64,000 bases of DNA from Planctomycetes bacterium syqfu (GTDB lineage: Bacteria; Planctomycetota; Phycisphaerae; Phycisphaerales; Phycisphaeraceae). Position numbers and translations under genes: made by a program. Positions 1-7,679 of this stretch are shown here, in pieces (position 1 is the stretch's first letter; each line of letters begins with the position of its first letter). The notes under the pieces are model-generated. The model did not search any database. It was not told the origin of the DNA and saw nothing but the letters and a program-made list of their open reading frames with translations. The stretch spans positions 434,001-498,000 of the forward strand of contig CP087563.1 in NCBI GenBank assembly GCA_020974905.1, given 5' to 3'.

Positions 1-632
1 AGTTTGACTTCGGTTGGCAGGTCCAGTTGTTCCTGGATTTTTCGGACGGTCAGCATGATCCAGCTGGGCAGCGAACCGCCGTTGGTATCACAGAAGATCA
101 ATCGCGTCGCCCCGCCTTCGATGGCAGCCTGCAGGGTTTGCAGCGCATATTCCGGGTTGGCTTTAAAGCCATCGAAAAAGTGCTCAGCATCGTAAAAGAC
201 TTCGGCACCGGAGGACTTGCAGAAAGACACGGAGTCTTTGATCATCTCCAGGTTTTCTTCACGGCTGACGCGCAGGACTTCATCGACATGCAGATCCCAT
301 GTCTTGCCCACGATGGTGATGACAGGCGCCTTAGAGTTGACGAGGGCCTGCATGCCAACATCTTCGGAAGCTTTGATGCCACGACGACGCGTCATGCCGA
401 ACGCACAGACCTTGGCATGTTTGAGATTCAGTTCCTGAACCTGTTCAAAGTAGGCCACGTCCTTGGGATTGGAAAGCGGGTATCCGCCTTCAATGTAGTC
501 CACACCGATGCCGTCGAGGTGTTCGGTAATCTTGAGCTTGTCGACCAGGGACAAATTGACGCCCTGGCCCTGCGTACCATCGCGGAGGGTCGTATCGTAG
601 ATTTCGACATAAGAAGGTTGTGCATCGGTCAT
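1..632 (-). CDS. cimA: (R)-citramalate synthase CimA, 5' part (C-terminus outside window)
   Basis: Catalyses condensation of pyruvate and acetyl-CoA to citramalate, the threonine-independent entry to isoleucine synthesis in the cytosol. The first 210 codons are visible; the gene runs off the left edge. Seen: the DTTLRDGTQG motif of the HMG-CoA-lyase/isopropylmalate-synthase family at residues 13-22, IEGGYPLSNPKD, then AEHFFDGFKANPEYAL and FCDTNGG. The EHFFDG.KAN pattern is typical of CimA and separates it from LeuA and homocitrate synthases. Start ATG at 632-630 has only a weak Shine-Dalgarno upstream. It lies downstream of an isoleucine-type leader peptide and attenuator, which fits the pathway. 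LeuA is the main alternative, less likely from these motifs. Confidence 0.93.
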   Translation of the reverse strand, partial: MTDAQPSYVEIYDTTLRDGTQGQGVNLSLVDKLKITEHLDGIGVDYIEGGYPLSNPKDVAYFEQVQELNLKHAKVCAFGMTRRRGIKASEDVGMQALVNSKAPVITIVGKTWDLHVDEVLRVSREENLEMIKDSVSFCKSSGAEVFYDAEHFFDGFKANPEYALQTLQAAIEGGATRLIFCDTNGGSLPSWIMLTVRKIQEQLDLPTEVK

Positions 633-673
633 TTTCAAAGTTCCATCTTGGTTTTGCGGACGGATAAGGTAAC

Positions 674-700
674 AAAAAAACCCTGCTTTGCAGCAGGGTT
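674..700 (-). terminator. Intrinsic terminator (attenuator) in the cimA leader
   Basis: Read on the minus strand, a 9-bp stem AACCCTGCT/AGCAGGGTT closes on a GCAA tetraloop (plus-strand 679-700) and is followed directly by seven T. It lies between the leader peptide and cimA, so it acts as a conditional terminator of cimA transcription. A competing partner for its 5' arm lies at the leader-peptide stop codon. Confidence 0.9.
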
Positions 701-745
701 GTGAGTTCTGTTTTGATTTCAGAATTGCAGCACAGGCCCTACCGC
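690..745 (-). promoter_or_regulatory. Predicted antiterminator pairing of the cimA leader
   Basis: GCGGTAGGG (minus strand, 745-737), which spans the stop codon of the leader peptide, can pair over nine positions (two of them G-T/U wobbles) with CCCTGCTGC (698-690), the 5' arm of the terminator. A ribosome stalled on the Ile codons leaves 745-737 free, so the antiterminator forms and cimA is read. A ribosome that reaches the stop covers it, and the terminator forms. The base pairing is seen; the mechanism is inferred from classical attenuators. Confidence 0.7.
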
Positions 746-801
746 GGTTGCGGAGTGCTAATAATCATGCTGGCAATAATGATGGTTTGTGATTGATTCA
801 T
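739..801 (-). CDS. Isoleucine-rich leader peptide for cimA attenuation (20 aa)
   Basis: ATG at 801-799, TAG at 741-739, giving MNQSQTIIIASMII followed by STPQPR. Five of 20 codons are Ile, clustered as ATC ATT ATT and ATT ATT. No Shine-Dalgarno is visible; the likely -10 box ends about 8 nt upstream, so the message may be leaderless. Position, Ile content and the following terminator make it a sensor of charged tRNA-Ile for the isoleucine-pathway gene cimA. Too short for usual gene callers. Confidence 0.8.
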   Translation of the reverse strand: MNQSQTIIIASMIISTPQPR

Positions 802-809
802 CGTGGCAA

Positions 810-837
810 ATTGTAGCACTTTTAAACTTCGGAGCAA
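810..837 (-). promoter_or_regulatory. Candidate promoter of the cimA leader transcript
   Basis: Minus strand: TTGCTC (837-832), 16-nt spacer, TACAAT (815-810). Transcription would begin about 803-804, almost at the leader-peptide ATG at 801. The -10 is strong, the -35 matches four of six positions. Confidence 0.55.
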
Positions 838-924
838 GTCGGTCTTTTTGGTATATCGCCCTGCTACCTGACCTTGCATTAAAAATGTCGTTTTCAGTCT
901 ATCTTATTTGATTTGTGTCTTTTG

Positions 925-953
925 TTGGTAAATGGTTCAATACCGCATATCAT
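925..953 (+). promoter_or_regulatory. Candidate promoter of ctaA
   Basis: TTGGTA (925-930), 17-nt spacer, TATCAT (948-953). A start of transcription near 960 lies inside the longer possible reading frame that begins at 915, which favours ATG 1011 as the true ctaA start. Confidence 0.4.
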
Positions 954-1010
954 GCTGAAGTTAATGTCTGCATGCATGGACGCTTAAAGACTTTAAGACA
1001 AATTTACCTC

Positions 1011-2150
1011 ATGAACGACACGCAAAAATCCAATCCTACGTCTCATACTCACGCGATGCCTGTGTATCGCCCGATGCTCTATGGTTTTGCCATGCTAAGT
1101 GTCATTGCCGTTCTGGGCTTATTGGCATTGGGTGGCACGGTGACCAGTAAAACCGCAGGGATGGCGGTCCCCGATTGGCCGCAGACCTTTGATTACAACA
1201 TGTTCCTTTTCCCCATCTCGATGTGGAAAGGTGGCGTCTTCTGGGAACACACCCATCGCCTCTGGGCCAGTGGTGTCGGATTCCTGGCGATCATCTTATG
1301 TGTCTGGTTATGGATCACTGAGAAGAACCGACGTTGGATGGCGTGGCTTGGAACCGGTCTTTTGATCATGGTCATCATCCAGGGCATCCTCGGTGGGGTT
1401 CGCGTCACTGAAATCGACTGGCGTTTCGGCATTGTTCACGGGATTCTCGGGCAGTTATATTTCTGCTTTGTGATTCTGGCATGTGCGGCATTGGGCAAAC
1501 GCTGGTTGGATAAGCCCCCTGCGGATGTCGATGCAGGCAAACTCGCCAAGCCGATCCGTATGGGTTGGATTCTGCTTGGCGTGTTGTTGGTACAACTGTC
1601 ACTGGGCGCTGCGATGCGACACAGTGGCGCTGGACTGAGCGTGCCGGACTTCCCCACGTTTTATGGCAGTTTCGTGCCCCCGACTTCTCAAGAGCAACTT
1701 GACGATGCCATCATCGAACATGAAGTCGATGTGCAGCACGACAAAAACGGTGAAGTGGTCCACTTCAAGCTTTGGCATGTTTACCTGCATACGGCTCATC
1801 GTCTCTGGGCAATTGCTGTGATTGTGCATGTGTTGCTGTTGGTCAAGGCATTGAAAGATTCAATCTCAAGTCTGCCGAATCTCTCCAAGCCGGTGATAGC
1901 GATGCTGGGCTTGCTGTTGGTCCAACTGACGCTGGGCATGCTGGTGATCTGGACGGGGAAACATCCTGAGATTTCCACTGCACACCAATTTGTCGGTGCC
2001 GTGTTTTTAGGCTTGGTAACCTTGATTCAAATCCGCATGATGCGTTTGCGTTACTTGGCTGAACATCAGATTTACGCTGACGCAACTGCAACACCTCATG
2101 ACACCTCATCTCAATCGGTTCAAGCTTCAGGCACAGGAGCCATTGCATGA
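1011..2150 (+). CDS. ctaA: Heme A synthase, CtaA/COX15 family
   Basis: Integral membrane enzyme that oxidises the C8 methyl of heme O to the formyl of heme A for aa3-type cytochrome oxidase. 379 residues from ATG 1011. Seen: about eight hydrophobic segments; histidine motifs WEHTHRLWA, IVHGILGQ, HTAHRLWAI and STAHQFVGA in the order expected for the two four-helix halves; GGTVTSKTAGMAVPDWPQ near the first helix, typical of the family. An in-frame ATG at 915 would add 32 residues unlike the family, and a promoter candidate lies downstream of it, so 1011 was chosen. The stop overlaps the ctaB start (ATGA), so the two are translationally coupled. Confidence 0.93.
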   Translation: MNDTQKSNPTSHTHAMPVYRPMLYGFAMLSVIAVLGLLALGGTVTSKTAGMAVPDWPQTFDYNMFLFPISMWKGGVFWEHTHRLWASGVGFLAIILCVWLWITEKNRRWMAWLGTGLLIMVIIQGILGGVRVTEIDWRFGIVHGILGQLYFCFVILACAALGKRWLDKPPADVDAGKLAKPIRMGWILLGVLLVQLSLGAAMRHSGAGLSVPDFPTFYGSFVPPTSQEQLDDAIIEHEVDVQHDKNGEVVHFKLWHVYLHTAHRLWAIAVIVHVLLLVKALKDSISSLPNLSKPVIAMLGLLLVQLTLGMLVIWTGKHPEISTAHQFVGAVFLGLVTLIQIRMMRLRYLAEHQIYADATATPHDTSSQSVQASGTGAIA

Positions 2151-3094
2151 CACAGATTCCTGCCAACATTCTGTCACTGGTCAAGGACCAGGATTTGCCG
2201 TTGATCCCCACCCGCAGCGATTTCATGACGTTGACCAAGGTGCGTATCACAATCATGGTGATGATCACCGCGTCGATCGGCTTTGTCATGGCTTCACGCG
2301 ATGTCATGGAGATGCGTAGCCTCACCAATGTGATGCAGCTTCAGGGCGTGGTCATGATGTGGATGCTGCTTGGGGTTGCCCTTTCGTGCATGGGCGCCAG
2401 TGCCTTGAATCAAGTCATCGAGAAACACACCGATGCATTAATGCCGCGTACCGCCAAGCGTCCGTTGCCAGCGGGTCGGCTTCATCCGATCTCCGCGATG
2501 GTGATTGGTTTGCTGTTTTCGACGATTGGTGTGTCCGTTCTCTGGGTTGCCTGTGGGTATCTCAGTGCGTTGCTCTCAGCCGGGACGATCATCAGTTACT
2601 GCCTGGTCTACACACCGATGAAGCGGGTGAACAGCATCTCCACGATCGTGGGCGCGGTGCCTGGCGCTTTACCCCCGGTGATGGGTGCTGCGGCGGCTGC
2701 CCATTCGGTGACACCATCTGCGATGCTGCTTTTTGCGATCATGTTCATGTGGCAGTTGCCTCACTTTCTGGCCATCGCCTGGCTGTACCGCGATGACTAT
2801 GCCAAGGGCAACATCAAGGTTTTACCCGTGGAAGATCCGACCGGTTTAAGCACGTTCCGTCAGGCAGTGCTTGGTGCTGCGGTGTTATTGCCTTTGGGTT
2901 TGTTCCCGACGATTATTGGTGTTGCTGGCAATGTGTATTTCGTCTTTGCCCTGCCCCTGGGAATCCTTTACCTTGGGACCACCATCTGGATGGCCATCAA
3001 GCGTGATCGAGCAGCAGCCCGTTGGTCGTTCTTCTCGTCCCTGATCTATCTGCCAGCAGTGTTTTTTGCGATGCTGTTTAATCAGGTTGTCTGA
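2147..3094 (+). CDS. ctaB: Protoheme IX farnesyltransferase (heme O synthase)
   Basis: Membrane prenyltransferase of the UbiA superfamily that adds farnesyl to protoheme IX, the step just before CtaA. 315 residues. Seen: the prenyl-diphosphate motif ALNQVIEKHTDALMPRT followed by AKRPLPAGRL, then LVYTPMKRVNSISTIVGAVP and GALPPVMG, all hallmark CtaB/CyoE sequences, and about eight to nine membrane segments. Its ATG lies inside the ctaA stop. The gene order ctaA-ctaB, reversed relative to the pathway, is common. Confidence 0.95.
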   Translation: MTQIPANILSLVKDQDLPLIPTRSDFMTLTKVRITIMVMITASIGFVMASRDVMEMRSLTNVMQLQGVVMMWMLLGVALSCMGASALNQVIEKHTDALMPRTAKRPLPAGRLHPISAMVIGLLFSTIGVSVLWVACGYLSALLSAGTIISYCLVYTPMKRVNSISTIVGAVPGALPPVMGAAAAAHSVTPSAMLLFAIMFMWQLPHFLAIAWLYRDDYAKGNIKVLPVEDPTGLSTFRQAVLGAAVLLPLGLFPTIIGVAGNVYFVFALPLGILYLGTTIWMAIKRDRAAARWSFFSSLIYLPAVFFAMLFNQVV

Positions 3095-3115
3095 TACGAA
3101 AGCGAAGTTTCCCTC

Positions 3116-4150
3116 ATGAGTCAGGCCAGTACGGATGCTGCCGAATCCCCGCAATCTTCTGCCACGTCCACCCTCAGTATTCCTGCGGTGGACATCGTGG
3201 GCGTTAAGCATGTTTACCCGCCCCGGCGTCCCAGTCGCAAAGCCAAAACGCAACTAACTTCAACGGAACCGGTGACCGCACTTAAAGGTCTGAGCCTGCA
3301 GGTCAATGATGCTGAAATCTTCGGCATTCTCGGCCCCAACGGCAGCGGGAAAAGCACCCTCTTCCAAATCATCAGCACCCTGTTGCATCCATCGGATGGC
3401 ACGGTTCGCGTTGCAGGTTATGACATTCTCAGCCAGGCCCAACTGGTCCGCCAGCAACTGGGGGTCGTCTTTCAAAGTCCGTCATTGGATGTCAAACTCA
3501 CTGCGATGGAAAACCTCATCCATCATGGGCATCTGTATGGCATGTCCGGTTCCACACTCAAGCAGGCGGCTGAGAATGCGCTCAAAGCCGTGACTCTCAG
3601 TGATCGTGCAAATGATTTCGTCGAAACCTTCTCCGGGGGCATGAAACGTCGCGTGGAGATTGCCAAGGCCATGCTCCATCAACCGAGACTGTTACTGCTC
3701 GACGAACCCTCCACCGGTCTGGACCCGGCTGCCCGTCGTGATATCTGGCAACATCTCACGCGTCTTCGTAATGACCTTGGTATCACGATTCTCATGACCA
3801 CGCACCTGATGGACGAAGCGGAAAAATGCGACCGCCTTGCCATCGTTCACAAGGGTGAACTCGTGGCAGTGGATACACCGGATAAACTCAAACAGCAGAT
3901 TGGCGGCGATGTGATTCAGATTGACAGTGATGCCTGCCAATCACTGGCAGCGGACATGAAGCAGCTCTATCCTGGGTATCCCATCAATGTCATTGACGGA
4001 CGTCTGCTTATGGAATGCCAGGATGGCCCGACCCAGGTTGCCCGTATCACGACAGCATTTGGCAACCGCATCAAACGTATCGCAGTCGGTCAGCCGACAC
4101 TCGAAGATGTGTTCATGCATCTGACGGGCGATAAACTTGGGGATGCTTGA
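3116..4150 (+). CDS. ABC transporter ATP-binding protein, DrrA/CcmA-like
   Basis: Cytoplasmic ATPase subunit of an ABC-2 type exporter, 344 residues. Seen: Walker A GPNGSGKST at residues 73-81, Q-loop VVFQSP, signature FSGGMKRR, Walker B LLLLDEP, H-loop LMTTHLMDE, and the C-terminal PTLEDVFMHLTG typical of DrrA-type subunits. About 50 residues, partly Ser/Thr-rich, precede the ABC fold. It starts 21 nt after ctaB and probably shares its transcript. No ABC-2 permease follows, so its membrane partner must be elsewhere or lost. A role in cytochrome oxidase biogenesis is suggested only by position. Confidence 0.88.
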   Translation: MSQASTDAAESPQSSATSTLSIPAVDIVGVKHVYPPRRPSRKAKTQLTSTEPVTALKGLSLQVNDAEIFGILGPNGSGKSTLFQIISTLLHPSDGTVRVAGYDILSQAQLVRQQLGVVFQSPSLDVKLTAMENLIHHGHLYGMSGSTLKQAAENALKAVTLSDRANDFVETFSGGMKRRVEIAKAMLHQPRLLLLDEPSTGLDPAARRDIWQHLTRLRNDLGITILMTTHLMDEAEKCDRLAIVHKGELVAVDTPDKLKQQIGGDVIQIDSDACQSLAADMKQLYPGYPINVIDGRLLMECQDGPTQVARITTAFGNRIKRIAVGQPTLEDVFMHLTGDKLGDA

Positions 4151-4200
4151 TTCAAGGCAACCCGTGCCGCGGGAGTGACAAGGCTTTGGCAGGCGTCTTA

Positions 4201-4240
4201 ACATCTGTGTGCATCTGTGTGCATCTGTGTGCATCTGTGG
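4201..4240. repeat. 10-bp tandem repeat, about four copies
   Basis: Unit GCATCTGTGT repeated with the last copy diverging to GCATCTGTGG. It sits in the 182-bp gap between the ABC ATPase and the SecA paralogue. Copy number could vary by slippage. No function visible. Confidence 0.85.
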
Positions 4241-4332
4241 TTACAGTTTTAAAAACCTTGATCCAACCTATGCTCCGTAACAGGTTTCGGGTATGATGTC
4301 TTTCCCGGCCCCCGGAATTAGCCCACCTGTTT

Positions 4333-6327
4333 ATGAGTCAGACACCAGTCCAATCCGATCTTGCTTTGTGGACGACGTTACGTATCCGCCGTCGTCACGT
4401 GGAGCAGCCACGCGGTCTTGATGCCAAGGCCGGTCGATGGATCACGCGCATCAAAAAGTCGCGTAAGGGGATGGCATTACTCAACCGTCAGGCCAATGCG
4501 GTCCTGGCCATGGAATCATCTCTCAAAGATTTGACTGATGAGCAATTAAACAATCGCGTTGTCGAAATTCGTGGCGTGTTTGCAACCCGGAAGATTGATG
4601 ACGATCAACTCGTCGCAGGCACAGCCATTGTGCGTGAAGTTGCCAGCCGCGAGTTAGGTGAAAATCCCTATAAAGTCCAGGTGATGGGCGCTTTGGGGAT
4701 TTACCATGGTCAGATTATTGAAATGGTGACCGGTGAAGGCAAAACGCTGACCTGTTCAGTGGGCGCGACACTTCTGGGATGGTTGCGTCGTCCTGTCCAT
4801 GTGATCACCGTCAATGATTACCTTGCCAGTCGTGACGCGGAAAGTCGCATGCCGATTTACCGCCGATGTGGCCTTGCTGCCAAAGGGATCACAGGTGAGA
4901 CGGAAGAAGCCGAACGGCGTGGGCTGTATCGCTTGCCGATCGTGTATCTGACGCAGAAGGAACTGGTTGCAGACTGGTTGCGAGATCAACTCAAACTCGG
5001 TCGGATTCTTGATCCCATTTCCGCACGCTGGAAGACCTATGGTTCACGGGTCGGCTCTCAGGCAGCGGATCAGGTATTGATTCCGGGCTTATTCACTGCG
5101 GTGATTGACGAACTGGATGCGGTACTCATTGACGAAGCGGTCACGCCGTTGATCATTGCCAATAACCGTGGGACTGATGAACAGGCACCGTTATACATGC
5201 GTGCCCGTGAGTTGGCGATGCAGTTGATCCCCAATGAAGACTTCATCATTGAACACCGCAAACGTAAAGCCAAACTCACCGATGAGGGATACGAAAATCT
5301 CGAAGCCCTGCTCACCGAGGATGACAAGGACAAGGCATTCTGGCGGTCCCCGCGTCGTCGTGATGAAATGGTCGAGCAGGCTTTGACTGCAGAACACTGC
5401 TATTTCCCCGGTGATCAGTATCAGCTCCACGATGACAAGATCGTGATCGTCGATGAATACACCGGGCGCTTCATGGAAGACCGACAGTGGCAACATGGTC
5501 TGCATCAGGCTGTCGAAGCCAAGCATGATCTGGAAATCACAGCAGACCGTGACACGCTGGCAAGCTTGAGTTTCCAGCGGTTTTTCCGGATGTACCCGCA
5601 TCTCTCGGGTATGACAGGGACCGCTGCGGAGGCGATTCCTGAGTTGGAAGCGACGTATAGTCTGCCGGTGCGTGTGATCCCGACGCATCGTCCGATCCAG
5701 CGAAAAATGCTGCCTGATTTGATCTTCCGATACTCCGATGACCGCTGGCATGCGGTGGTTGAAGAGATCATGGCCATGCATAAACTCGGGCGTCCTGTGC
5801 TTGTGGGGACACGCTCCATTGAGTCTTCCGAACGGTTAAGTGAATTGCTCAATCTTGCCAAGATCGAACATGAAGTGCTTAACGCGGTGCATCATGAGGC
5901 TGAGGCGGACATTGTTTCCCGAGCCGGTGAAAAAGGCGCGGTGACCGTTGCCACGAACATGGCAGGGCGCGGGACAGACATCAAACTAGGCAAAGGTGTC
6001 CGCGAAGCCGGTGGCTTGCACGTTATTCTCACCGAGCGTCACACCGCTCGTCGTGTCGACCGACAGCTCTACGGCCGAGCAGGACGCCAGGGCGACCCGG
6101 GTAGTGCTCGGAATATCGTGAGTCTTGAAGACGACCTGCTCATCAAGTTTTCAGCCCGTGTCAGTAAGGTGATGCGGATGCGGTATACAGGCAAGCACAA
6201 TCCCCTGCCCCGCTGGCTCAAACGCGTCTTTGACATGGCCCAGAAGAAAGCTCAGAAGCTGGCTTTTGACAGCCGTGCCCAGGTACTCAAGCACGATGAG
6301 GAACTGGATAAGACGTTACCGCGGTAA
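4333..6327 (+). CDS. SecA paralogue (accessory preprotein translocase ATPase), short form
   Basis: SecA-family DEAD-like motor, 664 residues against about 800-950 for housekeeping SecA. Seen: basic N-terminal extension of about 45 residues; GEGKT Walker A at 134-138; VITVNDYLASRDAE; Walker B DELD at 259-262 followed by LIDEAVTPLI; VIVDEYTGRFMEDRQW; LSGMTGTAAEA; second motor domain with VATNMAGRGTDIKLG and QLYGRAGRQGDPGS. It stops soon after SLEDDLL: the helical wing, most of the C-terminal scaffold and the zinc-binding tail of SecA are absent. No clear Shine-Dalgarno precedes the ATG. The motor residues look intact, so it is probably active. It resembles accessory SecA forms rather than a degraded copy. 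It may serve a special substrate; the giant gene 1.6 kb downstream is a candidate. Confidence 0.88.
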   Translation: MSQTPVQSDLALWTTLRIRRRHVEQPRGLDAKAGRWITRIKKSRKGMALLNRQANAVLAMESSLKDLTDEQLNNRVVEIRGVFATRKIDDDQLVAGTAIVREVASRELGENPYKVQVMGALGIYHGQIIEMVTGEGKTLTCSVGATLLGWLRRPVHVITVNDYLASRDAESRMPIYRRCGLAAKGITGETEEAERRGLYRLPIVYLTQKELVADWLRDQLKLGRILDPISARWKTYGSRVGSQAADQVLIPGLFTAVIDELDAVLIDEAVTPLIIANNRGTDEQAPLYMRARELAMQLIPNEDFIIEHRKRKAKLTDEGYENLEALLTEDDKDKAFWRSPRRRDEMVEQALTAEHCYFPGDQYQLHDDKIVIVDEYTGRFMEDRQWQHGLHQAVEAKHDLEITADRDTLASLSFQRFFRMYPHLSGMTGTAAEAIPELEATYSLPVRVIPTHRPIQRKMLPDLIFRYSDDRWHAVVEEIMAMHKLGRPVLVGTRSIESSERLSELLNLAKIEHEVLNAVHHEAEADIVSRAGEKGAVTVATNMAGRGTDIKLGKGVREAGGLHVILTERHTARRVDRQLYGRAGRQGDPGSARNIVSLEDDLLIKFSARVSKVMRMRYTGKHNPLPRWLKRVFDMAQKKAQKLAFDSRAQVLKHDEELDKTLPR

Positions 6328-6353
6328 GCAAAGGATTCAAAAGGGGGTGGCAT

Positions 6354-6731
6354 ATGCCAAGTGTATTTTCTCAAGCTGTGTATATTTTGCCGTTAATATT
6401 GGCAGGTGTTTTTATAAGTGGATGCACGAAACAGGTCCTTCCGCCCAGCATTCAGCAAAATGCCTTGATAGCCATTGATAATGGCCAACCCCAAAAATGT
6501 CCTCAAATCATTGACAAGTTAACCGAGTTGATCATGCAGCATCCCAAAGATTGGCAGAGCAGTTGGCATACTTATCCTGCTGGGGATACACATCTCTCGT
6601 TTTTTAACGATGGTGAATATCAGTCATCGATAGACATTGGCACAAATTTCATTTCTAATCGAAATGGTATTCTCGTACTGGCCCCAGATGAGATTCAGGC
6701 TCTTAAAGATTTCATTGCATATTACCAATAG
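6354..6731 (+). CDS. Small predicted lipoprotein, unknown function
   Basis: 125 residues. An N-terminal hydrophobic stretch ends in the lipobox ISGC with the lipidated Cys at residue 24, so the mature protein should be membrane-anchored by lipid outside the cytoplasm. A strong Shine-Dalgarno (AGGGGG, 6342-6347) precedes the ATG. The mature part is about 100 residues, soluble, with one further Cys and no family I recognise. It follows the SecA paralogue by 26 nt and is likely co-transcribed with it, so a link to envelope export is possible but unproven. Confidence 0.75.
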   Translation: MPSVFSQAVYILPLILAGVFISGCTKQVLPPSIQQNALIAIDNGQPQKCPQIIDKLTELIMQHPKDWQSSWHTYPAGDTHLSFFNDGEYQSSIDIGTNFISNRNGILVLAPDEIQALKDFIAYYQ

Positions 6732-6772
6732 CAATTTGTGTGGGGCTATTTTGTCCGTTCCCCGATCTGGAC

Positions 6773-6802
6773 AAGCTTCGGGCAAATGCCCTAAGAGCTT
6801 TT
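6773..6802 (+). terminator. Possible terminator after the lipoprotein gene
   Basis: Inner stem GGGC/GCCC with loop AAAT (6780-6791), outer arms AAGCT/AGCTT (6773-6777, 6796-6800), then a short run TTTT (6799-6802). The T-run is short and there is an internal bulge, so this is moderate evidence only. Confidence 0.45.
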
Positions 6803-7065
6803 AGAATGACAGTTACAAGAATTGATCAAATACAGAAAATTCAAGTTTTGGCAATATTTTCCTGTTGACAGAAGTTACCCCAGCCGATTACAGTAAACAC
6901 AACCTACCTGAGCTGCGCGTCTTAATGACACCCCACAGCGGCTCGAGCAAGCCACCAAAGCACGCAAAGTGCACGACGGAAGAGACAATAACCCCAAGTT
7001 GGAAAGACAATTATCCAGTATGCGAACAAAGCGCGAATTTTGGCCCAAGAACCGCCTGTGGATAT

Positions 7066-7094
7066 TTGACACTCCGATCTTGTACAAGTAACTT
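7066..7094 (+). promoter_or_regulatory. Candidate promoter of the DUF3467 gene
   Basis: Perfect -35 TTGACA (7066-7071), 17-nt spacer, TAACTT (7089-7094, four of six matches). Predicted start of transcription near 7100, about 43 nt before the ATG. Confidence 0.5.
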
Positions 7095-7143
7095 ACCCTA
7101 AGCGTTTTACTATCCTTTTCACACTTTTACGAGGTACTTATTG

Positions 7144-7566
7144 ATGGCTAACAAAGAAGAACAGCAGTCGGACACGATCGAAACCGTTGCAGCTGCCAAC
7201 CAGCAGCCCAACAGCAAGATCCAGCTTCAGATTGATGAATCCACCACGCCGGTGACTTACAGCACCACCGTTCGCGTGTGGGGTTCAGCTGAAGAATTCA
7301 ACCTGGATTTCGCAGGTCCGTTGCGTCCGGCCGGTCAGAACGTCGCCCGTCTGAAAATTGACCAGCGTATGGTTCTGAATCCCTGGGCTGCCAAGCGTCT
7401 TGCAATCGCCCTGGGCCAAGCCGTTGCTCGTTACGAAGCAACCTATGGCGCCCTTGAACTCGAAGAACGCAAGCGTCGTGTGGCCGCTCCTGCTGCCCAG
7501 GCCGCGCCTGCCGCCAAGGCCGCCGAAGCCAAGACCGATGCTGCCAAGGAAGACAGCAAGAAGTAA
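7144..7566 (+). CDS. DUF3467 family protein
   Basis: 140 residues from ATG 7144; a TTG immediately upstream is also in frame but GAGG at 7131-7134 and family lengths do not require it. The core, residues about 25-105, carries the DUF3467 pattern: YSTTVRVWGSAEEFNLDF near the start, LKIDQRMVLNPWAAKRLA in the middle, and ARYEATYGAL at the end. The last 35 residues are an Ala/Lys-rich low-complexity tail ending in DSKK. The family is widespread, small and of unknown function. It is probably cytoplasmic: no signal peptide or membrane segment. Confidence 0.8.
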   Translation: MANKEEQQSDTIETVAAANQQPNSKIQLQIDESTTPVTYSTTVRVWGSAEEFNLDFAGPLRPAGQNVARLKIDQRMVLNPWAAKRLAIALGQAVARYEATYGALELEERKRRVAAPAAQAAPAAKAAEAKTDAAKEDSKK

Positions 7567-7589
7567 ACCCACCTATTTTTGCCCCAAAT

Positions 7590-7611
7590 CCTGATTCGCC
7601 TTTGAATCAGG
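7590..7611 (+). terminator. Hairpin after the DUF3467 gene, possible terminator
   Basis: Perfect 8-bp stem CCTGATTC/GAATCAGG with a six-base loop, 24 nt after the stop codon. It lacks a T-run, so it may be a rho-dependent end, an mRNA 3' stabiliser or not a terminator. Confidence 0.45.
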
Positions 7612-7618
7612 TAATGAA

Positions 7619-7679
7619 TAACTGCAAGACAACCGGCAGGTGTTGGGAGGTCAACTTCCAACACCTTGCCGCGCAGTTA
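7619..7679. other. 61-nt nested inverted repeat (structured RNA candidate)
   Basis: Outer arms TAACTGC (7619-7625) and GCAGTTA (7673-7679) enclose a longer stem CGGCAGGTGTTGG (7634-7646) / CCAACACCTTGCCG (7658-7671) with one bulged T. The eleven-base loop can pair further. This is more structure than a simple terminator and there is no T-run. It could be an untranslated-region element, a small RNA or a protein-binding site; the sequence does not decide. Confidence 0.5.

Larger units (their letters stand above)
6732..7143. other. Intergenic gap before the DUF3467 gene
   Basis: No convincing gene. It holds a terminator-like hairpin near its left end and a promoter candidate near its right end. 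A TTGACA at 6865-6870 with TACAGT at 6889-6894 (18-nt spacer) is a second, weaker promoter candidate. A 78-codon frame from TTG 6865 has no family resemblance and no Shine-Dalgarno. Confidence 0.6.

Noticed and set aside
27..704. 225-codon plus-strand frame over the cimA region
   Set aside because: It is antisense to the clearly recognisable CimA and runs through its terminator hairpin.
915..1010. Upstream ATG extending CtaA by 32 residues
   Set aside because: The extension is unlike the family and a promoter candidate lies within it; ATG 1011 fits better.
4161..4173. CCCG/CGGG hairpin after the ABC ATPase as a terminator
   Set aside because: Stem of only four pairs and no T-run.
6865..7101. 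78-codon frame from a TTG start
   Set aside because: No recognisable family or Shine-Dalgarno, and it overlaps two promoter candidates.
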